In this document: positions 1-6,891 of the stretch, in pieces
Position numbering within the stretch: position 1 is the stretch's first letter
Layout of the letters: every line of letters begins with the position of its first letter
Source: Pseudomonadota bacterium
Lineage (GTDB): Bacteria > Pseudomonadota > Gammaproteobacteria > Steroidobacterales > Steroidobacteraceae
DNA: 14,937 bases
Assembly: GCA_016704655.1 (NCBI GenBank)
Contig: JADIZR010000019.1
Span: 1-14,937 of the forward strand
Reading direction: 5' to 3'
Notes under the pieces: generated by a model
What the model was told of the DNA's origin: nothing
Database searches by the model: none
Seen by the model: the letters and a program-made list of their open reading frames with translations, nothing else
Made by a program: the position numbers and the translations under genes

Positions 1-305
1 AGGGCGAGCGCGTCATCGGCTGGGTCGCCCATTACGTCATCGGTGTCGCGTTCGCCGGCCTGCTGCTTGCCGTGTGGGGCCTGGCGTGGGTCCGTCATCC
101 GACGATCGGGCCCGCACTGCTGGTCGGGATCGGCACCGTGGCGGCGCCTTTCCTGGTGATGCAACCCGGCATGGGTGTCGGCGTGGCCGCCAGCCGCACG
201 CCTCGTCCTGCCGCCGCGCGACGGCAAAGCCTGATCACACACGCGATCTTCGGCCTCGGGCTCTATGCCGCCGGCTGGGTCGCCCGACTTCAGTACGTGT
301 CGTGA
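1..305 (+). CDS. DUF2938 family membrane protein, 3' end only
   Basis: The reading frame is open from the left edge (codons begin at position 3) to a TGA at 303-305, so the start lies outside the window. About 100 residues are visible. The pieces GWVAHYVIGVAFAGLLL, APFLVMQPGMGVGVAASRTP and ITHAIFGLGLYAAG match my memory of the DUF2938 family, small integral membrane proteins of about 160 residues with four predicted membrane helices and unknown function. Three hydrophobic segments are visible here, with a short basic loop (RTPRPAAARRQS) before the last one. An internal ATG at 72 exists, but the frame is coding-like well before it, so it is not the start. The DUF2798 gene follows 56 bases downstream on the same strand and may be co-transcribed. 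The function is unknown. Confidence 0.75.
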   Translation, partial: GERVIGWVAHYVIGVAFAGLLLAVWGLAWVRHPTIGPALLVGIGTVAAPFLVMQPGMGVGVAASRTPRPAAARRQSLITHAIFGLGLYAAGWVARLQYVS

Positions 306-361
306 ACGCGGCATCGCCGCGAGAACGCCAATGCAATCAGTCATCACCACAGGAGAATGAA

Positions 362-586
362 ATGCGTATCCCCGCTCGTTTTGCACCCATCGTCTTCGGC
401 GCCATGTTGTCCGCAATCATGGTCGCAATCGTCTCCGCCTTCGTCCTGGCCACCGCCCGGGGACTGGATCCGGGGTTTACCGCGCAATGGCTGAAGAGTT
501 GCGCGACGACTTGGCCGGTTGCGTTTCCGACCGTGACGATCGTCGCTCCCTGGGTGCGCAGGCTCGTTGCTCGCGTGACGGGCTAG
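362..586 (+). CDS. Small DUF2798-type inner membrane protein
   Basis: This is a 74-residue protein starting at an ATG with a good ribosome binding site (AGGAGA at 351-356, 5 bases upstream) and ending at TAG 584-586. It has a short basic N-terminus (MRIPARF), a membrane helix at about residues 8-28 and a second at about 45-66 (WPVAFPTVTIVAPWVRRLV). The two-helix layout, the AFP motif and the APWVRR ending match DUF2798, a family of tiny membrane proteins of unknown role. An upstream in-frame extension to 74 overlaps the DUF2938 gene in another frame and is not credible, given the ribosome binding site. It probably shares a transcript with the preceding DUF2938 gene. Confidence 0.75.
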   Translation: MRIPARFAPIVFGAMLSAIMVAIVSAFVLATARGLDPGFTAQWLKSCATTWPVAFPTVTIVAPWVRRLVARVTG

Positions 587-630
587 CTGCCGCGCGGATG
601 TCGGTCAATTGCACACGACAAGGGGGCGCA

Positions 631-1044
631 CTAGCGGCCAAAATCACCTGCGCGTTCAGGCTGATAGAGGACGTCTTCGATGCGCACCCGCAACACATGG
701 CCACCCGGGTTCGGCCACTCGATCTCGTCGCCTTTGGCCAGGCCGAGCAGCGCGCTGCCCACTGGGGCGAGTATCGAGATTGTCCCCCCCTGTGCATCGA
801 CGTCCTTTGGATAGACCAAGGTCAGGAAGAACTCTTTGGACGAGGACTCAATCCTGAATTTCACTGTTGAGTTCATCGTCACGACGTTTGGCGGGACTTC
901 CGCCGGAGGCACGATTTCCGCACGAGCCAGTTCAGCCTGCAGGTCGTCCCTGCCCGGGAACGCTTGATCGGGCAACGAGTCCAGGAGCTTCGACAGCCTG
1001 TCTGCATCAAGAGATGAAAGCACTATCTTTGGCTTCGTGGTCAT
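631..1044 (-). CDS. rnk: Rnk, nucleoside diphosphate kinase regulator (GreA/GreB-like)
   Basis: This 137-residue protein has the Rnk layout: an N-terminal helical part (about residues 1-45, IVLSSLDADRLSKLLDSL) and a C-terminal GreA/GreB-type FKBP-like domain (about 50-137) containing VVTMNSTVKF, LVYPKDVD, ILAPVGSALLGL and the closing YQPERAGDF. Length and motif order agree with E. coli Rnk, which binds RNA polymerase near the secondary channel and affects nucleoside diphosphate kinase levels. Two ATGs are available, at 1050 and 1044. I chose 1044 because the ribosome binding sequence CGAGG abuts the outer ATG but sits 6 bases before the inner one, and MTTKPKIV aligns with the start of E. coli Rnk. 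The gene is intact across a run of seven C at 784-790. It stands alone, separated from kef by about 185 bases. Confidence 0.9.
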   Translation of the reverse strand: MTTKPKIVLSSLDADRLSKLLDSLPDQAFPGRDDLQAELARAEIVPPAEVPPNVVTMNSTVKFRIESSSKEFFLTLVYPKDVDAQGGTISILAPVGSALLGLAKGDEIEWPNPGGHVLRVRIEDVLYQPERAGDFGR

Positions 1045-1229
1045 GTTCATCCTCGAGAGTCAATGGCTTGGACAGACATAGCGCTGTTGCGCAGGTCTGC
1101 AAAGAACCAATGGTGAAATCATGATGATCATGCGAGGCGTGCGTCAATCGACTCGATAGATCGTGGTCCTTGTGATGTTACAGGCATACGACCGCACCGA
1201 GGCTGCGTCTCGCGCGCCTCTGCGTTCGT

Positions 1230-3205
1230 TCAGCGACCGAGCAGCGCGTCCTCGTTGCGCCACACGTCCGCATCCGGACCGAACAGCACGAGCACGTCAC
1301 CGGCCTCGAGGCGAGTGCCGGACGGTGGATCGAGCTGGCGCTCCCCGTTGCGCACCAGCGCGGTGACGACGACTCCGGGCAGTTCGAGGTCGCCGATCCG
1401 CTTCCCGACCGCGCGACTGCGCTCGGTCAGCACGACAGGATGAACGCGCTCCGCAACAGGTCCCTCCGCGTCGAGGGACGGACCATCGCCACGAACGAAC
1501 TCCCTCAGCAGCTGATAGCGGCTGGTACGTTGCTCCTGCATGCGCCGCAGGACGCGCGCCAGCGGGACGTCCAGGAGCAGCAATGCGTGAGCGGTGATCA
1601 TCAGCGCGGCTTCCAGCGTCTCGGGCACCACCTCGACCGCACCGGCCGCCCTCAGCTTGTCGACCTGCGACTCGTCGGTAGCGCGGACCATGACTGGCAG
1701 TCCGGGCCGCAAGCCACGGACCACACCCAGGATGGCGAACGCCGCTGGCAGGTCCTGGTGGCTGATGACCAGCAGCCTGGCGTTGGCAATCCCCACTGAC
1801 TCGAGCACGGCGCTCTCCGCCGCGTCGCCGTAATACACAGGCTCTCCAGCGAGGTGCGCTTCTCGCACCCGGGCAGCGTCGAGGTCCAGCGCAACATAGG
1901 GGATGGCCTCTTCGTCGAGGAAGTTCGCGATGCTCTGGCCGATGCGCCCGTAGCCGCAGATGATGACGTGTCCGGCGAGCGCTGCGGCGACACTGGACTC
2001 AGTCGCCGAGGGCGCCTCGTCGCTTCGTTCGTCATGCACAGGCGCCAATCGCATCGCGATGACCCGATTGTGACGGATGAGGAACGGCGCCAGTACGATC
2101 GACAGCAGCACGGACGCGAGTGCGATCTGACCTGTCGTGTCCGGGAGCGCTCCAGAACTCAGCGCGATCGCCAGCAACGCGAAGCCGAACTCGCCGCCGA
2201 CCGCCAGCAGCAGTCCAGTCTGCCAGGCCGTGACCGTCTCGATGCCCGCCGCCCGCACGAGGCCCGCAACCAGCACGATCTTTACGGACATCAGAACCAA
2301 CGCACCGACCAGGACCTCCGACCAAACGTCCGGCATCGTGCGCAGGTCGATCAGCATGCCGATGCCCACGAAGAAGAGTCCCAGCAGCACGTCGCGGAAC
2401 GGCCGGATAGCGGCCTCCACCTGGTGTCGGAACTCGGTCTCCCCGAGCATCATGCCCGCCAGGAACGCGCCGAACGCCATCGAGAGACCAAGTTCAGCGG
2501 TCGTCCAACCGGCCGCCAGCGACACGAGCAGTACCGTCAGGGTGAACAGTTCTGCGGAGCGGCTGCCGGAAACTGCATGGAACAGGGGCCTCAAGATCCA
2601 GCGACCGACCAGAAACACGATCCCAAACGCGCGAGCACGGCCTTCACCACCGCCCACGCCATCGTCGATCCGATGGTCCCGGCTGCTGCGGCAACGCCGA
2701 GCGCGGGAATAACGATCACGAACGGCACCGCAGTTACGTCCTGGAAGACCGACATCGCCACGCCCAACCGCCCATGCCTGGAGTGCTCCTCGCCGATCTC
2801 ACCGATTTGGCGACTGATCACCGTCGTGGACGACTGCGCAAACACGGCACCGACTGCGAATGCCGCGACGGGAGACAATCCGGCGTACCACGCGCCTAGC
2901 CCTACCAACGCGGTCGTCAGTACCACCTGTCCGGTGCCGAGCACGAAGACCTGGTTGCGCAGCGCACGGATCTGCGGCAGGGAGTAACCCAGGCCAATCG
3001 TGAACAGCAGGAAGACGATGCCGAACTCGGCGATGAGACGCAGCTGGTGACCCTCGATCACCGGACCCGGCGTATACGGGCCGAGCACGACACCCACCAG
3101 CAAGTAACCGAGCGTCGAGGGGATGCGCAGCCTCTGGAACACCGCGACGACCAATACCGCGGCCAGAAGCAGTATCAGGAGCTGTACGATCGGTTGCTCA
3201 ATCAC
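1230..3205 (-). CDS. Kef-type K+/H+ antiporter with RCK domain, interrupted by a frameshift
   Basis: This is a monovalent cation:proton antiporter of the CPA2 family, predicted to move K+ and H+ across the inner membrane. The first part (3205 to about 2632) has helices with GYLLVGVVLGP and FAQSSTTVISRQIGE followed by SVFQDVTAVPF. The second part (about 2632 to 1230) carries the remaining helices (FGAFLAGMMLGETEF, VGGEFGFALLAIA), then a cytoplasmic RCK/TrkA-N domain with the nucleotide-binding GYGRIG at about residue 417, then a TrkA-C domain to the end. The two parts lie in different frames. Frame one ends at a stop at 2591, and frame two takes over in the middle of a helix at a CGCGCG run (2629-2634). 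Restoring the frame gives about 658 residues, normal for the family. I prefer the GTG at 3205, which follows GGAAG and gives VIEQPIVQLL; an ATG at 3280 adds 25 unlike residues. The gene is either truly broken or carries a sequence error. Confidence 0.85.
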
Positions 3206-3324
3206 GACCCACTTCCAACATTGCCTGCGTTGGAATGATAGCGGGAAACCGGAATTGAAAAGAGCGTCGCCGCCGACCAAGGTGAAGGCGTGTAGAGTCC
3301 CTTGCTCGCACGAACGCGAGTGCG

Positions 3325-3359
3325 AAAAAAAGGGCGAGGACTAACCTGTCCCCGCCCTT
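3325..3359 (-). terminator. Rho-independent terminator after nrdJb
   Basis: Read on the minus strand, this is an 11-base-pair stem (AAGGGCGGGGA with TCCTCGCCCTT, one G-U pair), an 8-base loop and then a run of T ending at 3325. It lies 69 bases beyond the nrdJb stop and in the right orientation to end the nrdJa-nrdJb transcript. It also separates that operon from kef, which is read in the same direction. Confidence 0.85.
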
Positions 3360-3427
3360 GCTCGACATCTCCGTCCTGGAGTCGGGTTAGTCTCTGCTGC
3401 TCAACTCTTGTTGGGCGACCCGGCGGC

Positions 3428-4154
3428 TCAGCCGCACTTCGAGTCGCCGCAATTAAGGCAGGTCATGCAGCCGTCCATCATGACGACGGCGGCCGTGCTG
3501 CACTTAAGGCACAGCTGCGCACCCTGTGGATAGTCGGCCTTGGCGAAGGCGTCCTGCTGCTTCTGCTGCGCCTCGTACTCGCTGCGCTTCTGGTCGATCA
3601 GCGCCTTGCGGTGCTCGTCCATCTCGGGTTTGCGCAGCAGGCCGATCTTCTGCATGTGCTTCTCGATCACGTGACCGAGCTCGGCGATGATCGACGGCAT
3701 GAACTTGCCGCCGGCCTGCCAGTAGCCGCCGCGCGGGTCGAACACGGCCTTCAGCTCCTCGACCATGAACGTGACGTCGCCGCCCTTGCGGAACACCGCC
3801 GAGATGATGCGCGTCAGCGCGACGATCCACTGGTAGTGGTCGAGGTTCTTCGAGTTGATGAAGATCTCGAACGGCCGGCGCGATTCGTGCACCGTGCCTT
3901 CGTTCAGCAGGATGTCGTTGATCGTCACGTACATCGCGTGATCCGACACCGGCGTCTTGATCTTGTAGGTGGAGCCGATCAGCTCTTCGGGACGCTCGAG
4001 TTTCTCGTGCATCCGGATGATGTTCGAGCCGCGGGGTCGGCGACCGGCTCCTGGCCTTTGCTGCGGCCGCGGCCTCAGCCTCGGCTTTTTCCTTCTCGCC
4101 GGGCTTCACCACCCGGACTTTCGTGATCTTCTTCTCGATCCTGTGCGCGCTCAT
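3428..4154 (-). CDS. nrdJb: NrdJb, second subunit or C-terminal part of class II ribonucleotide reductase (frameshifted)
   Basis: This is the separate C-terminal component of the adenosylcobalamin-dependent ribonucleotide reductase, as in Pseudomonas aeruginosa. The body carries the TSCPD-type domain (HAMYVTINDI, RPFEIFINSK, RIISAVFRKGGDVTF, FDPRGGYW) and ends in a cysteine-rich tail with CLKC, CMTCLNC and a final KCG. That tail is likely a zinc ribbon and/or the thiols that re-reduce the active site. The N-terminus MSAHRIEKK at 4154 is typical but lies in another frame. Adding one C at the GGCC at 4053-4056 and one at the C4 run (GGGG at 4033-4036 on the plus strand) gives a continuous KAQEPVADP then RGSNIIRMHEK. 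The repaired product has 242 residues. The ATG at 4012 begins the intact downstream part only. The gene starts 18 bases after the nrdJa stop, so they form one operon. Confidence 0.87.
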
Positions 4155-4172
4155 CGCTGTGCTATATCTCAC

Positions 4173-6314
4173 TCAGAACTTGCCGTAGTAGCCTTCTTTC
4201 AGGGCGTCGTCGAGATTGGCGGCCGTGTGGATCTCGCCGTCGTACTCCAGCTGCTCGTCGCCCTTGACCTCGACCTCGGTGCCGTCCTCGAGCGTAAACA
4301 CGTAAGTCGTGTTCTTGAGGTCCTCTTCCTTGACCAGCACGCCCTGGAACGCTTCGGGGTTGAAGCGGAAGGTGGTGCAGCCTTTGAGGCCCTGCTCGTG
4401 CGCGTAGAGGTAGATGTCCTTGAATTCTTCGTAGTTGTAGTCCGTCGGCACGTTCGCGGTCTTCGAGATCGACGAGTCGATCCACTTCTGCGAGGCCGCC
4501 TGAATGTCGACGTGCTCGCGCGGCGTGATGTCGTCCGCCGTCGTGAAGTAGTCCGGCAGCTTGTCCGCCGCGGTGGTGCCGCCCGGAATCGCGTTCGGAT
4601 TGATCAGCTCGCGGTACGCCAGCAGCTCGAACGAGAAGACGTCGATCTTCTCCTTCGACTTCTTGCCCTCGCGGATCACGTTGCGGAAATAGTGATGGGC
4701 GAACGACGGCTCGATGCCGTTCGAGGCGTTGTTGGCGAGCGAGAGCGAAATCGTGCCGGTGGGCGCGATGGAGCTGTGGTGCGTGAAGCGCGCACCCTTC
4801 TGCGCCAGCCTGTCGACGAGTTCCGGCGCAACCCCGGCCACGCGCTGCATGTAGCGGCTGTAGCGCGCGTGCAGGACGCGGCCCGGCAGCCTGTCGCCGG
4901 CCTTGATGCCGTCGCGGACCATCTCCGGACGCTTGCGCAGCATTTCGGCGGTGACGACGAACTCTTCCGTCATGATCGGTGCGGGGCCTTTTTCTTCGGC
5001 GAGTGCCAGGCCGGCTTCCCAGCCGGCGATCGCCAGCTCTTTTGAGACGCGCTCGGTGAAGCCGACCGCTTCGCGCGAACCGTACTTCATGCGCAGCATC
5101 GTGATCGTCGAGCCGAGCCCCAGGAAACCCATGCCGTGACGGCGCTTGCGCGTGATCTCGTTGCGCTGCTGCTCGAGCGGCAGGCCGTTGATCTCGACCA
5201 CGTTGTCGAGCATGCGCGTGAAGACGCGCACGACCTGCCGGTATTCCTCCCAGTCGAACCGCGCTTCGTCCGTGAACGGATCGCGCACGAAGTTGGTCAG
5301 GTTGATCGAGCCGAGCAGGCACGACCCATACGGCGGCAGCGGCTGCTCGCCACACGGGTTGGTGGCGCGGATCGTCTCGCACCACCAGTTGTTGTTCATC
5401 TCGTTGACGCGGTCGATCAGCACGAAGCCGGGTTCGGCAAAGTCGTACGTGGAGGACATGATCACGTCCCACATGCGCTTCGCCGGCAGGGTCTTGTAGA
5501 CCTTGCACAGCACCAGGCCTTCTTCATTGCGGACGTAGTTGGACGCGTCCGGCCATTCGCGCCACAGGAACCTGCTCTGGTCGGAGGTGTCTTCGCCGAC
5601 GATTTCAGCGGCGCGGACGGGAAAGGCCAGGCGCCAGGCCTTGTCCTCGCGCACCGCCTGCATGAATTCGTCGGTGATCAGCAGCGACAGGTTGAACTGG
5701 CGCAACCGGCCCGCCTCGCGCTTGGCGCGGATGAATTCCATCGCGTCGGGATGGCCGATGTCGAACGTGCCCATCTGCGCGCCGCGGCGACCGCCGGCCG
5801 ACGAGACGGTGAAGCACATCTTGTCGTAGATATCCATGAACGAGAGCGGACCCGAGGTATAGGCGCCAGCACCCGACACGTATGCGCCACGCGGACGCAG
5901 CGTCGAGAATTCGTAGCCGATGCCGCAGCCGGCCTTCAGCGTGAGGCCGGCCTCGTGCACCTTGCCGAGGATGTCGTCCATCGAGTCGCGGATGGTGCCC
6001 GACACGGTGCAGTTGATCGTCGATGTGGCAGGCTTGTGCTCCTGCGCGCCGGCGTTCGAAGTGACGCGACCGGCCGGGATCGCGCCACGACGCAACGCCC
6101 ACAGGAACTGTTCGTTCCAGGTCTCGCGGACCTCGGGTGCCTCGACGTCGGCCAGGGCCCGGGCAACGCGCTTGTACGTGTCGTCCATCGAGCGGTCGAT
6201 CGGTGTCCCGTCCTTGGCGGACAGGCGGTACTTCTTGTCCCAGATGTCGAGTGACGCTTCCTGGAACGGGATGCTGCGCGCATCAGATGAATGCAATTTC
6301 ACGGCGGTGCTCAT
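4173..6314 (-). CDS. nrdJa: NrdJa, B12-dependent (class II) ribonucleoside-diphosphate reductase catalytic subunit
   Basis: This 713-residue enzyme makes deoxyribonucleotides using adenosylcobalamin as radical source, independent of oxygen. The key residues are visible: Cys102 (in TINC) and Cys332 (in YGSCLLGSINL) as the redox pair, Cys321 and Glu323 in NPCGE as the thiyl radical site and catalytic acid, the HPDAMEFI segment near residue 188, and the late IAPTGTISLSL loop. The spacing of 11 between Cys321 and Cys332 is the same as I recall for the Lactobacillus class II enzyme (408 and 419). The frame is open 222 bases further upstream, but that stretch is arginine-rich and unlike the family; MSTAVKLHSS at 6314 is the likely start, with GGGGAG about 13 bases ahead. 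The protein ends in GYYGKF, with the thiol tail supplied by the next gene, nrdJb. Regulation by NrdR is suggested by upstream boxes. Confidence 0.95.
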   Translation of the reverse strand: MSTAVKLHSSDARSIPFQEASLDIWDKKYRLSAKDGTPIDRSMDDTYKRVARALADVEAPEVRETWNEQFLWALRRGAIPAGRVTSNAGAQEHKPATSTINCTVSGTIRDSMDDILGKVHEAGLTLKAGCGIGYEFSTLRPRGAYVSGAGAYTSGPLSFMDIYDKMCFTVSSAGGRRGAQMGTFDIGHPDAMEFIRAKREAGRLRQFNLSLLITDEFMQAVREDKAWRLAFPVRAAEIVGEDTSDQSRFLWREWPDASNYVRNEEGLVLCKVYKTLPAKRMWDVIMSSTYDFAEPGFVLIDRVNEMNNNWWCETIRATNPCGEQPLPPYGSCLLGSINLTNFVRDPFTDEARFDWEEYRQVVRVFTRMLDNVVEINGLPLEQQRNEITRKRRHGMGFLGLGSTITMLRMKYGSREAVGFTERVSKELAIAGWEAGLALAEEKGPAPIMTEEFVVTAEMLRKRPEMVRDGIKAGDRLPGRVLHARYSRYMQRVAGVAPELVDRLAQKGARFTHHSSIAPTGTISLSLANNASNGIEPSFAHHYFRNVIREGKKSKEKIDVFSFELLAYRELINPNAIPGGTTAADKLPDYFTTADDITPREHVDIQAASQKWIDSSISKTANVPTDYNYEEFKDIYLYAHEQGLKGCTTFRFNPEAFQGVLVKEEDLKNTTYVFTLEDGTEVEVKGDEQLEYDGEIHTAANLDDALKEGYYGKF

Positions 6315-6481
6315 TGCGGCAACACGGCTCCCCGGCTCACGGCGGCTGCAGAAAAAATGGAAATACCCCCCCTCGGATCGCCGCCTCCGCCGCGCACGAC
6401 GAAAACCGCAGGAAACCGACCAACCCCGGTGTGCGGTCTGCTCGGAGTGCCCGGGAACCCCCTGCAGGACACTCGTGCCGG

Positions 6482-6497
6482 ACACAACATCTAGGGT
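6482..6497 (-). promoter_or_regulatory. Putative NrdR box upstream of nrdJa
   Basis: The site ACACAACATCTAGGGT matches the published NrdR consensus acaCwAtATaTwgwgt at 13 of 16 positions. It lies 168 bases upstream of the nrdJa start. NrdR is the ATP/dATP-sensing repressor that binds such sites before ribonucleotide reductase operons in many bacteria. Tandem boxes are usually about three helical turns apart, and I see no close partner here, so this stays a candidate. Confidence 0.5.
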
Positions 6498-6671
6498 CAG
6501 GGGCGCAAGGTTATGCACCGTCCGAACGCCCGTCAACTGCTGATTTGGGTTGACCCCGGCGACCTCGCGTGAAGTTTTTTCATATTACATTCAAGTACTT
6601 ATGCGATCCTCGCCAAAAATCTCGGGGATGCCCGAAACGACCTCCCCGTCAAGGGGAATTTTCCGGCTGGA

Positions 6672-6687
6672 CCACAACATCTTGTGT
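6672..6687. promoter_or_regulatory. Second NrdR-box-like site
   Basis: CCACAACATCTTGTGT also matches the NrdR consensus at 13 of 16 positions and shares the ten bases CACAACATCT with the site at 6482-6497. The two start positions are 190 bases apart, close to 18 helical turns. It lies 358 bases from nrdJa and 205 bases from degQ, so which gene it would serve is uncertain. Confidence 0.4.
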
Positions 6688-6720
6688 GTGCAGCGCTGCA
6701 CGGGCAACGCACCGTGCCCG
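6688..6720. repeat. Palindrome cluster in the nrdJa-degQ intergenic region
   Basis: GTGCAGCGCTGCAC at 6688-6701 is a perfect 14-base palindrome that directly abuts the second NrdR-like box. It runs into a further inverted repeat, CGGGCA (6701-6706) with TGCCCG (6715-6720). There is no T-run, so a terminator is unlikely. Binding of a dimeric regulator is possible but unproven. Confidence 0.5.
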
Positions 6721-6891
6721 CACACGATATCCACAGGCTTGCCCACACGCCCGGTCGACGCGTCCTGCGGAACTCGGCGCGAGGTTTGCAGTCCGATGCG
6801 TGACCGGCCGGAGCTGAGGGCGCAATGCGCCTGCTAGAATCCGTGCCGTTTTCGGCGGCAACGTCAGCAGATACTCAGGAACCCATTGCCC

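Larger units (their letters stand above)
6315..6891. other. Divergent intergenic region between nrdJa and degQ
   Basis: These 577 bases hold no credible gene. They contain two similar NrdR-box-like sites, a palindrome cluster at 6672-6720 and an AT-rich island at about 6571-6605 in otherwise GC-rich DNA. The island is the likeliest place for a promoter, but I could not find a -35/-10 pair with good spacing on either strand. No B12-box sequence (GCCACTG or its complement) is present, so a cobalamin riboswitch before nrdJa is not supported. A weak hairpin (TCCCC, GTCAA, GGGGA) sits at 6643-6657. Confidence 0.7.

Noticed and set aside
2591..3205. Kef as two separately encoded proteins or programmed frameshifting
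   Set aside because: The break is in the middle of a helix. There is no slippery heptamer, and the downstream part has no ribosome binding site or sensible start.
5136..6254. Long plus-strand open frame opposite nrdJa
   Set aside because: The frame mirrors nrdJa in antisense, has no family features and no ribosome binding site. The same holds for the frames at 1854-2987 and 3969-5045.
6315..6536. Upstream extension of nrdJa by 74 codons
   Set aside because: The added residues are arginine-rich and unlike the family, and MSTAVKLHSS at 6314 is a normal start. The region holds regulatory-looking sequence.
6643..6657. Terminator-like hairpin
   Set aside because: The stem is only five base pairs and is not followed by a proper T-run.
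6727..6735. DnaA box or replication origin
   Set aside because: One near-match (ATATCCACA) alone, without a cluster, dnaA, dnaN or an AT-rich unwinding region, is not enough.
6315..6891. Cobalamin riboswitch before the B12-dependent reductase
   Set aside because: No B12 box or its complement is present and I cannot build the conserved core.
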